A stretch of DNA of 64,000 nucleotides from Porphyra umbilicalis (lineage: Eukaryota > Rhodophyta > Bangiophyceae > Bangiales > Bangiaceae): positions 1-64,000 of the forward strand of contig KV918935.1 of the NCBI GenBank assembly GCA_002049455.2, written 5' to 3'. Position numbers and translations under genes: made by a program. The notes beneath the pieces were generated by a model. The model made no database searches and was not told the DNA's origin. It saw only the letters and a list, made by a program, of their open reading frames with translations. The stretch's first letter is position 1, and the number at the start of each line of letters is the position of its first letter. Of this stretch, positions 32,501 through 43,550 are shown piece by piece.

Positions 32501-34356
32501 CGCGGCCAAAAAAGAGAGGGCGGACGGCGGAGCCCGAAAGGCCGCAAACGCGCCGGCGGATTAACAAGTCTGGGACGGCATCCTCCGAAGGTATCGGCAC
32601 TGAGACGGTCGGCGGCACCTGCGCTGGGACATTTTCTTCCCGCTCTGCCTCCTCTGACGCTTCCACCGTGTCGGGGGAGGTCACCGACGACTCCCATGAC
32701 GACGGTGCCAGCGTCGCCGGGACGAATTGCACGATGTCGGGGGGGGAGGAAGCCATTGAGTCCGCCCCAGTGCCGGAGCTGGAGGCCCAGAGCGCCGAGT
32801 ACAAGGCAGTATTCGGCGAGAAGGCGACTCATGACGCGGTGCTCGAGGTCGTCTGCCGTGCGGCCGCCATCATGGGAAAGCTTTGCGGAGACAACAGGGA
32901 GGAGGGATTCACCATGCGCGAGGCCGACTGCAAGGCCCTAGCTGAGGAGGCGTTTGAGTTTGTCACCAAGTACGTGCGGGCATTGTTTGGCTCTATCAAC
33001 ACGACTAAGTTTCACGCCCTGGCGTACCACCTCCTCGCCGAGCTGCTGTTGCGCGGCAACGTGATTGAGGCCGACACGTCGATCAACGAGGCGCTCCACA
33101 AGCTCATCAAAGTGATGTGGGACAACTCCAACAAGCAGGGCGCCTCCTTTCTTCTGTAGATGCTCCGGTGCGAGCAGACGCTGGCGCACATTATCGCCTC
33201 GGACGAGTATGATAAGGAGCAGACAACTGCCGGTGACGATTTGACGGCTGGCGCCGCTGGCTCTGGCAGCAACGCGGGCGGCGGCCGCGGTGACGAGGGC
33301 CACGGCGGCGACCACCGCGGCATTGACGACGACGACACGAGCGCAGCGGCCGACAGCGACGAGAGTGACGCCCGGGTTGGCGAGAGCGATCCGCACGTGT
33401 CACCCGGGGACTTGCTCGGCGTCTTTGTAGACCTCGCTGCACTGGACCATGCCGACGCAGTGGGAGGACTGGGCGTTCATGGGGATGACGCCGAGGAGCA
33501 GATGGACTTGGACGAGGACGGTCTCGAAGGCTCGGACTCTGAGGAGCCAATTGCATCGGCTGCAAGGCGAACTCCCGCCGAGCAGTCGGGGTCCGTCAAC
33601 CGTGGTGAGCCGGGCGCTTCCCCAAGGGGCAGCGAGGCTGCGCGCGGTGGTGCAGCGTCTGCCGCCGAGTACAACCCTGCCGGCGGTGGCGCTGCTGCTG
33701 CTGCCCCTGTGGCGGCCACCAGACCACGCTGGCGCCCACGCGCGCGCATCTCGGGCCGCCGCATGACCGTGGCTCAAGCGGCAGCAGCGGACGGCGGTCG
33801 ATTGCGGCAGCTCCCTGATCTGCTAGGCTTGAAGGGTGAGTCGCAGCTCATCGTTGTTAACACCTTCAAGCTCGATGCCACTTTGCCGTGGCGAGCACAT
33901 GCCGTTCCGCAGCTGCTGCGGGCCGCCCCGGACCTGTACCGCAAACCGTGGTGGGACCATATTTGGTACACTGCGTCGGAGCCTCCAGCGCCAAGGCTAG
34001 GACTGGCGCGTCTGCTCGTGCGCGCCTTCGACGGCAAACGCCGCGATGTAGTCATCGTTCAGTGCCTCGAGGAGGCCGACGCGCGCCCGGGTTGCGTGCT
34101 GACGGACTTCCACTGCCGTAGGCACAAGTGGAAGATAGACCCGACCACGCGCTTCCCTGTCTTAGCTGCTGTCCCGCTGGCGGACGTGCGGCGACTTGAA
34201 CACGTCGTTCCAGATTTTGAGGACCTCTGCGAGCGGTGGGGGTTGATGGGCACCCCTGCCACTATCCCCGACTCCCCCCGTGAGCGGGAGGAGCAGCGCT
34301 TCTTCACGAACCCGTTTTTTCCGTGGACCAGCAACAGCGTGGCAGACGCACCCTGA
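29562..34356 (+). pseudogene. Plavaka-like (CACTA superfamily) transposase, four exons, one in-frame TAG
   Basis: Exons 29562-31068, 31236-31819, 32005-32177 and 32367-34356 join cleanly (donors GTAAGC, GTACGT, GTACGT; acceptors CACAG, ACACAG, TACAG), giving about 1416 codons. Residues about 76-97 form a C2H2 finger (CPHC, then H-x4-H), as in many proteins of this family. The core follows the Plavaka order: SDATLVSENG joined to YPIRVRFPNIL, VPRVILYAADQPEE, a CAHPCSHC zinc-binding site, DIFGFDLLH joined across an intron to VMKLGVIRVL, ATFTGHSRRHGLVVLM, and TSINEALHKLIKVMWDNSN. A single TAG at 33157-33159 interrupts the frame exactly where family alignment expects Gln before MLRCEQTL, so a CAG to TAG change is likely. 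About 190 residues after the stop are acidic and Gly/Ala-rich, followed by an ordered C-terminal domain (WWDHIWYTASEP). Terminal inverted repeats not found. Confidence 0.8.
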
Positions 34357-35519
34357 ACATTCCCGGAGGCGTCCGCTTTGGGGGGAAGGTGCAGTGGTGC
34401 TTGATTCTTGCGGACGTGGGATGGCGGGCATGATGCGGGGACGGGTGGGAGCTGCTGGTGGGCGTGGAGGTTGGGAGTGCGGGTCGTCGTGGCCGGTGAA
34501 GTGACGACAATAACAGTTCATGACCCAGGCAAAAGGCGCGTGCCACACCGCATAAATCAAGCAGGAGCCGTATCCACCGCGGTCGGCTGGTTGTTTTTCA
34601 TGACGAACAGGGGGGCGGGGGGCCATAGAAGGGACGTAGATCGCCGGAATCGGGCGGCGGTCGTTCGAGACAGCAGACGCCGGGGGTTGTTGGCGGCGGC
34701 AGCAGAGGGAGCGGCGGGGAGAGTGGGCGGGAGGGAGGCGTACCTGCGCCCCGGTCTTCGACGTAGTCACCAGGTACGAACCTGAGCGTGCAGGGCCTGC
34801 CCAGACAAGGGATCCAGTCGTTTCCCGCTTTCTATTGGCCGATAGCGCTGTGGCAGCTAACATGAGACGAGGCCAACGGCCTTCCATATCCACCAGCCGC
34901 GCTAGCGTCGGTGCACGCTGTTAGTGAAGGTAGCCATGTGGAATTAAGAGCCAAGCTGTCTTGCTCTTCCGCGGGGTGCCCCACAGGCATCGTTGACTCG
35001 ACCTGTGGAAGACCGAGACCACGGACAGAGCGTACTGTAGAAGGAATGAGGAAAATCACTCAAGGAGACCGCCCAAACTCCTTTGCGCCTCGTCCGCATC
35101 CGATATCCTTCCATGCTCGATCACTTTCCCCTTCCAGGACGGGTTTTGATTGGTCTCGTCCGTTGACTGACAGTGCGGTCGTGTGCCCACAGCAAGTCAC
35201 GCTGCTGGCGGACGTCCTCTTTATTTGGCACCCCTCTGAATGCCCCGCACACAGCTGCTGCGGTCCCTTGCACCTCTGGGGCAACGGGCTCGCGCGTTGC
35301 TGCGTGTCCTCCAGCGCACCTGCGCCAGCACCCCAGTCACAGCCCTCTGTGCGAGGGGCAGGGATATCGCAGGACGATATGAGACATTCATTCGGCATTC
35401 GTCCGCCGGTCAATACCCGGACGAAAGCACAACGGTTCCCGCGCGTTCGGGCTCGTCCGAGCGCGTCGTGGTTTCGTTAGTGGGTACCAGGTTTGTGACG
35501 ATGGTGCAGGCGGGGCTCC
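34357..35519. other. Intergenic, nothing assignable
   Basis: Mixed composition without a protein-like frame. If the Plavaka-like element has a right terminus, it should lie here. Confidence 0.35.
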
Positions 35520-36030
35520 TCCTCCACTTCCGGGCGCGGTCCCGAAGAATTCGGATTTTCCGCTATACTCTGGCGCCCGAACCGCTATCGCCCCATAATT
35601 TGGAGGGGCCACTCACAATGCGCCACGAATCGAGTCGAAAACGCTATACTGTGGCGTTGGCGGGCACCGCTGGGCTTGCTCTCAGGGGCGCGCGACGGAT
35701 AAGACGCCTTACTGACGCCCATTATTAGGCAGCCAAAACGCCCTCACGACGCCCCAAGTAGCACCCTCGATACTCGCAATATAAGTCAAGTGGCACCCAT
35801 ACTGTGCTCTCATATGAAATGTTTGAATCAAGACTGGGTGCCTGTCCCCAACCAAGGTGCACAGCCGCCACCTGCTGGATCATGTAGACCCCCCTCAACA
35901 CTTTCTCTTCGCGACGCCTTGCTGACGCCCTTTTGAGTCGGGGCGTTAGGGGCGCACGACGCCCAAATGACGCCCTAGTGACGCCCTTAACGACGCCCTT
36001 ATCGACGCCCCGGGCGTTCTGAGGGTCTGT
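35520..36030. repeat. MITE-like fragment and GACGCCC-type short repeats
   Basis: ACCGCTGGGCTTGCTCTCAG near 35666-35685 is the inverse of the repeat at 4630-4650, and CGCTATACTCTGGCG/CGCTATACTGTGGCG (about 35561 and 35642) are inner repeats. From about 35935 to 36015 GACGCCC recurs many times with short spacers. Confidence 0.5.
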
Positions 36031-36208
36031 CTTAACGACGCGTGCACGGCGTGCACAAGTGCGTGCTAGCCAATGGGAACGCGACGTTCCAATCACGCCC
36101 CAATCACGTCGACCAGTTTGGACATTATTGGAGTGATCGGGTGACCCGCGCACGAACGGACTTACCGTCCGAAACGGGCCGAAACGGGCCGATCCGGGCC
36201 GATCCGGG

Positions 36209-36267
36209 CCGAGCACGTTCACGTGTGCGAGATTTTTGAAAAATCTCGCACACGTGAACGTGCTCGG
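36209..36267. repeat. 59-nt perfect palindrome
   Basis: Two 29-base arms are exact reverse complements around a single central G at 36238; the left arm starts CCGAGCACGTTCACGTGTGC. It would form a long perfect hairpin. Immediately upstream are four 10-base units of the GAAACGGGCC / GATCCGGGCC type (about 36171-36210). I see no gene next to it. Confidence 0.9.
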
Positions 36268-36356
36268 AAAGGAAATAGCCTGTTGGGCGGCCCTGCATCT
36301 GACACGAATGATTGGACGAGAGCTCTCTTCGGATCATGTCGTGCGGCCACGTGACT

Positions 36357-37798
36357 GCGATCGTCGGTAGTTGGTACCACCCAGACGGAAGACAAACGAA
36401 AAGTACGAAGACCAAACGCGCGCTTTCGTACGATGTTCGTCTGTCGTTCGTTTGTCTTTCGTTTGTCAAACGTAGGCGTTACGAATACCGCTTTCGTAAG
36501 CTTGTCGTCACGCAGCTGCAGCAGCACGTGACAAGCAAATCAAGGCCTGTGAGACGTCGACCGCTCGTGGAGTCTCCAACAGAGCCCTTGATTGGCTCAT
36601 ACTGTGCGCTGCTGACGCCTTCCCGTTGTCCATTGCAGCGACCCAAAAAAGAAATTGTCGATCACCAGCGCTTCATTTACCATACCGCGCTCATGGCTGC
36701 TCTCGCGGCCCCCGTGACCACCTAAACATCTCAATAATTAAGTACACTGATGCTTCTGTCGGGACCCTTTCTTGAGGCTGTTGAGGTAGGCCTCGGGGCT
36801 ACTCCTGTTCAAACATTTGAAGACACCAGCGGTGTAGCCAATCGGAGAGGCCCGCCAGGCGGGAGTGGAACCTGGGAGACGACTCCCCTTTCTCTCGAAG
36901 TGAGGCCTTGCCTCTCCTCGTCTTCCGACGCGCAGGTGTAGTGTACCGCTCTCCGTTCTGTCATCGTCTCTTATGTCCCCACCCCGCTGCAACGCTCCCG
37001 CTTGTCCCTCTCTCGTCTTACCGCCGCCGTGGCCACCTCCTCTCTCTTCACACCATCGTACGGTTTACCCCGTACCTCACCATTCGTACTGCTGCAAGTG
37101 GTTCTCACCCCACTGCCTCCCGCACCTCTGACCTGCCGCACCTCCCCAACCTCTTGCGCACCGACCTTGCCCCCCCCATCTCTTTTGTCGTGACCGACGT
37201 GGTTGTGTTCGGTGCCGGTCACGACCGTTGAGTTAAAGGCTTTTTGACGTGGGGAGGAGCAGGAGGGATATGGGGGAGAGTGTGTGCGTTTGGCTCGTGA
37301 GGTTGGGGGTGGAGCGCAGTGCCATGTTGACCCGGCTTGGCACGGGGGTAGATACGTGGGGTACGAGGTGGCGGAGCTTCGTCGCCCGTTCCCTGTGGGG
37401 GTGGGCACTGGGGGTATGGAGAGGGTAGGAGGCAGGTGGCGTCATGTGGGGGTGGGGGAAAGCGACGCCGAACAGGGGCAGGAGGGTCCCATTAAGCTTA
37501 GTACAGCTCACTAGTAGCTTTTGACCGTTAGTGGGAACGTACTGGGTAATTAAAAACATTCTTACTTCCGATGTTCGAAGTACGCCCCTCACTGCCAGCA
37601 TCTTGTTCAGAAGGCTTTGTCAGTGGGTCACCGAGCCCAAACGTTTCCCTGACGAATGACAGACGCGACACAAACGAAAACGCACCCTTACGAACAGGCA
37701 GACGAATGGGCATTCGTCTGACCATCGTTTGACAGATGAAGACCTTACGAATCCGGCATTCGTCTGAGGGGTACCATGTACCGACGATGAGGCGAATC
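36357..37798. mobile_element. Possible 1.4-kb inverted-repeat element
   Basis: The left end (36357 onwards: ATCGTCGGTAGTTGGTACCA, then AGACG, AAACGAAA, TTTCGTTTGTCAAACG, TTACGAAT) is matched inverted at the right end (37798 back to about 37640: ATCGTCGGTACATGGTACCC, AGACGAATG, TTACGAAT, GTCAAACGATGG). The similarity is imperfect but ordered over about 130 bases. The interior (36490-37640) has no transposase-like frame, so it is either a non-autonomous element or two MITE copies facing each other. Confidence 0.4.
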
Positions 37799-38111
37799 CT
37801 CATCGGCGGGGCCCGCTTTCGTGGTTCCGGCAACGTAGCAGGCGCGCTGTGTCCGAAACTTCCTTGCGATCGCTGTGAGATGCGATCTGCCCACTCCAGA
37901 TGCTTCGTTTCAAACAATCTAATCACGACAGTTTTGGTGGCCCGTCAAGACAGCGGTTGTCGAATCACGCGTGCTCGACGGACTTATATCCATATTCGGA
38001 CCCAATCACGTGCACGTGCTCGCGCCGTCAAGACACAGCCTGAGCAACCCTAATCCTGCCTGCTCTGTGATTGGGAGGACTGTGAGAATGAAGTTCGCCA
38101 TGGATGGGAAC
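37799..38111. other. Spacer, nothing seen
   Basis: No coding frame or repeat beyond short words. Confidence 0.3.
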
Positions 38112-38204
38112 TGACCGATAGACATGCGCACGAGCGATAGCCAAAATATATGGCGATATGACGATCGCATTTGGCTCACCGATAGACGTGCTCTAAGAGC
38201 ACGT
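38112..38204 (+). repeat. MITE-like dispersed repeat, copy B, with adjacent palindrome
   Basis: Starts with ACCGATAGACATGCGC and ends with ACCGATAGACGTGCTCT; in reverse it matches copy A at 3893-3955. The right end runs into the palindrome ACGTGCTCTAAGAGCACGT (38186-38204). Confidence 0.55.
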
Positions 38205-39899
38205 GTGTTCACGCGCAAACGCGTTTTTCTTGTAAAAAGCTCCGAAACCCCCTCCGTAAGGCCCTCCGCAAGGGCGTCGATTTGTGGAAGAACTGTGGAA
38301 GAATGCGGGAGAGGCCGCAAGAGTTGGTGGCTTACATTTTACAAGGTGACCCACAAGCTGGTACAAGGAAAATCCCCAGCTGTCAAGAGCGACACGGAGC
38401 CAATGGCCATGACGGCTAAGGGTCTCCATGATCCAATTGTCAATCAATATCGACCGCGTCACCGCATGTGTGGCTGTTGTTGGCCAGCTGCACGGGCTGC
38501 TGACTGTGGGGAGATTGTCAATGCCTACGGCGTAAGCGACATGGTCGTTTTGTAGCTCGGCCCCCTCCGTAAGATGCTGACGTCGCAACTTTTTGTGAAG
38601 CGCAGGCAAGCGGCGTCCGGACTGAGGGAAGGCTAAGGCCGTTCTCGGCGCGGCGAGGCGCTTCGGATAGTGTAAAGATAACAGTCCGGACGAAAGGCAG
38701 TTCCGCTGCGCAAATTGTTGTGGGCGAAATCGCCGTTTACGGCTACATGCAGGCCGGTCCGCAAGATTGTTACTGGGTGCACTTGCCTCACGCGTTCCTT
38801 CACTTGTGCAGTCCTGCTCACATCGGAGGTACGTCCAGCACTTCTGGGACAATCACGAGCAAAACCCAACTTTCTTGGAGAGGATCCTGGTTGGGTCTTT
38901 GAAGGGCGCTGGTTACGGCATTGTGGGTCTTTTTGTGCACAAACACTTCTTTCATACCGTTTCTGCCCTCCAAAGGTATCAGTCACCAGTACAGTCATTG
39001 TGCGCTTGTAAAGCAGGGTGGAGCACTTTGTAGCCCACGTGTTAATTTATATCTGATTGGACAATCGGGTCCGAAACGACAACCACTCGAGGCGCTCATG
39101 ACGCTCGATCGTGGATTTGAATCATAAATGGTGCAATGAGACACGGAAAGGCGTGGCAAGACTTGTGCCCCGGTCTTCATGAGGTGTTCCTGGGGGGGTA
39201 TGCAGGCAAATTCTGACAGACTTGAGGCAACAGATTACTCGATCACAGATCAGCTGTGAATCATCATTTCAAGTGCCATCAAGTGCGGTGGGCCCCGCAC
39301 TGGAGCGATCGAGTTGTGCTCAGTTATAAAGCAGGGTACCTTATAAGCGGGACACATATAAATGCGCAATGACTGTACCCGACAGCACCTCCCCAGCCTA
39401 CCATACCCATCCATACCCCAGACGTTTTAGCGCACTGCCGCCGGTATGTACCAGCCCCTCAGTAGAGCCCAAAAGACGGGACTACTACTATCACAGGAAG
39501 CCTAGAGGACGTCCTCTGCCACGTACTTTCCCCAGACCTGCCCAGCTATGGGCACGAGCTGCCTACAGAGGTCCCAAGCTATCAAAGTACTCTGAGCCAC
39601 TCTGGAAGTTGTGTACACCCCCTGCAAGGAATGTATCCATGGTATGCCGCCCCCCCACCGACGTGTATACGGCAACTTAACGATTGCTCCTTCCGGCTAC
39701 GGAAGGCAACAAAGTCATGTGGCGGTCAACAACACACTTTACAAGGTGCGTATACACATGGAGTAGCACAGAGACTGTGCGGGCTCCATAGAATTCGCCA
39801 GGGAAAAATACAACACGACATTATACCCCCCCCAACTGACCACACCAAACCAGCCCAGTACCCCGACGGCACCTACCCCCGTCCGCCCGAGTCAGGGGG
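38205..39899. other. Intergenic, nothing assignable
   Basis: Several short open frames exist but none looks like protein. A TATA-like ACATATAAAT lies at 39353-39362, too close to the following ATG (39369) to serve it. Confidence 0.35.
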
Positions 39900-40980
39900 A
39901 AGTGGTAGGGACAAAAGGCACCCACCTGTGGCGCGAGCCGCCGCCAGGGCGGCGCCAACGAACGGCTGCAGCAACCGCCGCGCAGACGGCAGCAGCCGGC
40001 GGCAGCGGCAGCCGGTGCTGGCGGCGGCGGCAGGCGGCGGCGGCAGGGGGCTGCGGCGGCAGAGGTGGTGGCCGGGGGCCGCGGTGGCGGCACGCAAGGG
40101 CGGCGGCGGCAGGGGGCGGGGGCGGCGGCAGCAGGAAGCAGCGGCAGGGGGCAGCGGCGGCGGCGGTGGCGGCAGCGGTGACACGCAGGGGCGGCGGCGG
40201 TAGAAGGCAATGGCGGCGGCGGCAGCGGCGGCAGGGGGCCGTGGCGGTGGTGGCAGCGGCGGCGGCGGCCGCTGGTGGCGGCGACGGCAGGCAGGGAGGG
40301 CGGCGGCAGGAGGCAGCGGCGGCTCCGGCAGCGGCATGGGGCGGCGGCGGCGGCAGCGGCGGCAGGGGCTGGCCGGAGAGAGGGCAGCAGGGGCGGCGGC
40401 GGCGGCGGGGCGGCGGGGGCGGGGGCGGGGGCGACGGCAGCCGCGAGGGCGGCGGGGGCGGCGGGGGCAGGGGCGGGGGCGGCGGCGGCGGGCCGCGGGG
40501 GCGGGGGCGGGGGCAGAGGCAGCGGCGGCGGGGGCGGGGCGGTGGCAGGGGCGGCGGGGGCGGCGGGGCGGCGTGGGTGGGGGCGGCGGGGGCGGGGGCG
40601 GTGGCAGGGGCGGGGGGGGCGGCGGGGCGGCGTGGGTGGGAGCGGCGGGGGCGGGGGCGGGGGCGAGGGCGGGGGTGGCGGGGGCGGCGGGCGGGGGCGA
40701 GGGCGGGGGTGGCGGGGGCGCGGGTGGCGGGGGCGGGGGCGGCGGGGGCGGGGGCGGGGGCGGGGGCGGCGGGCGGGGGCGAGGGCGGGGGTGGCGGGGG
40801 CGGGGGCGGCGGGCGGGGGCGAGGGCGGGGGCGAGGGCGGGGGCGGGGGCGGCGGGGGCGGGGGCGGCGGGCCGGGGCGGGGGCGGGGGTGGCGGGGGCG
40901 GGGGCGGCGGGGGCGGGGGCGGGGGCAGGGGCGGCGGGGCCGGCGCGGGCACGGCGGCGATGGCGGTGGCGTGGTCGTCG
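39900..40980 (+). repeat. About 1 kb of G-run / GGCGGC repeats
   Basis: From about 40390 the plus strand is almost only GGGGGCGGGGGCGGCGG-type units; before that, degenerate GGCGGC/GGCAGC. Runs of five G spaced by one to four bases recur dozens of times, the pattern expected to form G-quadruplexes on the plus strand. All six frames are low-complexity shadows. Confidence 0.9.
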
Positions 40981-41435
40981 TGCCCGTCATGACGGTCACG
41001 GTTTACACCCCCAGGCGAGGCCTGTTGGTGGGGTCGTGGGTAGCAGTGTAGGGGGGGGGGCAGTCATGGATTCTGGTCATGCCCGGTCACGCCCACGGTG
41101 GGGTGATTACTCATACAGGAGTGCATCCGAGGAGGGTAGGTAAGTATCGCACTGGGCACGTGGCACTGTTGGGTGTCGTGGCAGGTCCCGCCGCCGGGCC
41201 GAGGAGCGGGCCCGGCCCGGCCGGGCGCGGCCCGCTGGCCGGGCGCCGAGCGCTGAGAGCGCGTCTCCGCACCAAAAAAACGGTACGTGATCGAGACTTT
41301 CAGATACTACATGTTCGCGAGGAGCTCTGAGAGCGCAGAGAGCTCCTCAGCTCTCGCCAGAAACAGAATTTTGCTTCGTTGTTGAGATCCTCAGGTACTA
41401 CATGCGGGTCCGCCAACCCGTCGCCGCATGCGGGG
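40981..41435. other. Spacer with GC hairpins
   Basis: Contains a palindromic GGGCCCGGCCCGGCCGGGC stretch near 41208-41226 and a hairpin of ten-base arms (GAGGAGCTCT ... AGAGCTCCTC, about 41318-41348). Confidence 0.4.
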
Positions 41436-41717
41436 ACCGCGGTCTGCCTCGGCCACAACATATGGCAAGCGCAACGCGCCCCAGAAAAAGGACGTCCCGC
41501 CGGAGCTCTGGAGAGAATTCTGACACACGCTGTCTGAAAGGGAATAGGCCAATCACTGGCATCTCGATAGATCATGACCGCGGTCTGCCTCGGCCACAAC
41601 GTATGGCAAGCGCAACGCGCCCCAGAAAAAGGACGTCCCGCCGGAGCTCTGGAGAGAATTCTGACACACGCTGTCTGAAAGGGAATAGGCCAATCACTGG
41701 CGTCTCGATGGATCATG
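41436..41717 (+). repeat. 141-bp tandem duplication
   Basis: GGTCTGCCTCGGCCACAAC occurs at 41441 and 41582; the two 141-base copies differ at only a few positions. The period equals 47 codons, so both strands remain open. Confidence 0.9.
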
Positions 41718-42314
41718 ACCGCGGCCCAAAGCGCGACCGACCTGTGATCCACGGATCGAGGTAGATCTCGTGATGCAACTCACAGACGGCCTCGCGCCGG
41801 TCGTGCACCGCTCCTCGATGCCATCTATCGCCTCGGCAGGCGGTCACTGCGAAGGGGTCGTCCGGGGACGCCCCGGCTCAGGCGGTAGCCACCGGCTCAT
41901 CACTTCCTGCCTTTTCGTCGCCTGTTGCTGTTGATGCGGACGGTGCTGGGAACGCAGCGGGGCACGTTGGAGTCCCCTTTGACGGGTCCGTCCTTTTCAG
42001 TGACAGCAGCATGCAATGTCCCTTCGCACGGGAGGCATCCGAGCTGGTGGCCCCAACGGACCCAGCTACAGGCTTCATTGAGATACGGGGCCACGGTCGG
42101 CTCTGATGCGAGCGACCACTGGCGGGCGGTAGGTACAAGAGGTGGAGAGGGCAGCAATGGAGAGGACGTCTTGGCCCGTTCCCCAGGCCGAAAGGTTCAC
42201 CGCGCGCAGCCTCACCCTTCTCACTCCCACGAGCCATATCAATTCACCTGCTTCCTATCGCTGGCACTGCGCGCCTGCCATCGCCCCCCAGGCTTCCATC
42301 GTTCCCCCTGCACC
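41718..42314. other. Region upstream of the secreted-protein gene
   Basis: The open frame of the next gene extends back to about 41925, but the sequence before the ATG at 42315 shows no protein-like character. It is probably promoter and 5' untranslated sequence. Confidence 0.35.
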
Positions 42315-42770
42315 ATGACGCTGCACAAGGCCTCAACTCTCATCCTCTTAGCAGCCTCCATTGTGGCCGCCGCTATGCTGTCCGCCGCCCACCCCACCGT
42401 AGCCATGCCGGCCGTCCCCGTCACATCGTCGGCCGCACAGCCGATGGCTGCCGCCAGGTCCGACGCAACGGCCAACCAAGGTGTCGCACTGGCGTCAGTG
42501 TTGCGCGACGACATGCCCGCTCTCACCACCGCAGATTTGTTCAAAGCCGTGAAGGCGTGCGCGAATGTGGCTGTGCCGTGCCAGATGCCGGCGCACAGCC
42601 TCTCTGCTGTGCGCCAGATGCAGTACTGCGTCAGGTGCAAGAACGCCTGCGATTTTGCGTTTGACGTGACGGCTGTGTTGAAGCGCCCGGTGCACGAGTT
42701 GAAACGTTGGAGAATTGTGACGACAAGGTGTGGCTTGAGGTTGAAGAAGCTCATGAAGGACGGCAAGTAG
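42315..42770 (+). CDS. Small secreted cysteine-containing protein
   Basis: Encodes 151 residues from a CACCATGA context. Residues 1-30 (MTLHKASTLILLAASIVAAA then MLSAAHPTVA) form a typical signal peptide or N-terminal anchor: short basic start, long hydrophobic core, small residues at the likely cut site. A low-complexity Ala/Thr/Ser segment follows. The C-terminal 75 residues carry six cysteines (KACANVAVPC, YCVRCKNACDF, TTRCGL) and end in a basic tail RLKKLMKDGK. The even cysteine number suggests disulfides in an extracellular domain. I do not recognise a family. It is a single exon and isolated from other genes. Confidence 0.55.
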   Translation: MTLHKASTLILLAASIVAAAMLSAAHPTVAMPAVPVTSSAAQPMAAARSDATANQGVALASVLRDDMPALTTADLFKAVKACANVAVPCQMPAHSLSAVRQMQYCVRCKNACDFAFDVTAVLKRPVHELKRWRIVTTRCGLRLKKLMKDGK

Positions 42771-43550
42771 GGCGTGCGCGACGGGATGCCGACCACGAGA
42801 GGGAGTGCAGTACACCCAAGATATAGAACGGTGAGAGAGCAATGTTTTTGTTCAAGTCCACCCAAACCGTTTGCTCTTCGTCGTTAAACAGAGCGCAGAG
42901 CGCAAAGAGCAGCCCCGGAGCGGTGCTGCCACAAAACAAGGCAAGACAGCCACGAAAAAAGCATGCCACCAGCACCCACGCTGTGGTCCTATCATACCGC
43001 AATGGCATCCTTCTCCTTCGTCCACTCCTTCCTGGCGCACTCCAAGGCATGGCCATGAAAAACGCCCACGATCAACAAACGCTCCTCCAAGTCGCCCATG
43101 CAACGCCCCTGCCAACGACCTCTGCCGCCGCCACCCACAGCCGCGACAAGCACAGAACCGCAGTGTCGGTGAAGCTGCCCCGCGCCGCACCCCAATCTCC
43201 TCTGTCACGCCCTCACTACAGCCGTTCTCCCAAGAATCCCTTAATGCAACTGTCCCAAGAGTGTTCCATATCGGCCTCTGCGGGGTCGTAGAGGCCGATT
43301 TGGACACCTGCCAACACGTAGAATCGCCTTCTCAGCCAATCAGACCGCGATTTCTTGCTCCAGATATCTGTCTGACTCCAGATAACAACCATTCATATAT
43401 TTTCTGACGATCCCGCGGCCTGTTGTTGGCGTAAAGCACACCGTTGCAGAGCTGATCACCTCACGAGCTCAGCGGTTTATTTTTCTGCTTATGGCGCTTC
43501 TTTTTTCCCTGCCACAGGTATGTGGGTCTATTTGGTGTGGTACCCCAGAT
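42771..43550. other. Intergenic, nothing assignable
   Basis: Open frames occur on both strands over 42850-43400 but none has convincing protein character. Confidence 0.35.

Noticed and set aside
39353-39680. Small gene behind a TATA-like ACATATAAAT
   Set aside because: The TATA-like word is only about 7 bases from the ATG and the 103-codon frame has no protein-like pattern.
39821-41143. Very long Pro-rich and Gly/Arg-rich frames on both strands
   Set aside because: They are translations of GGC/GGGGGC repeats; every frame is open and none has protein character.
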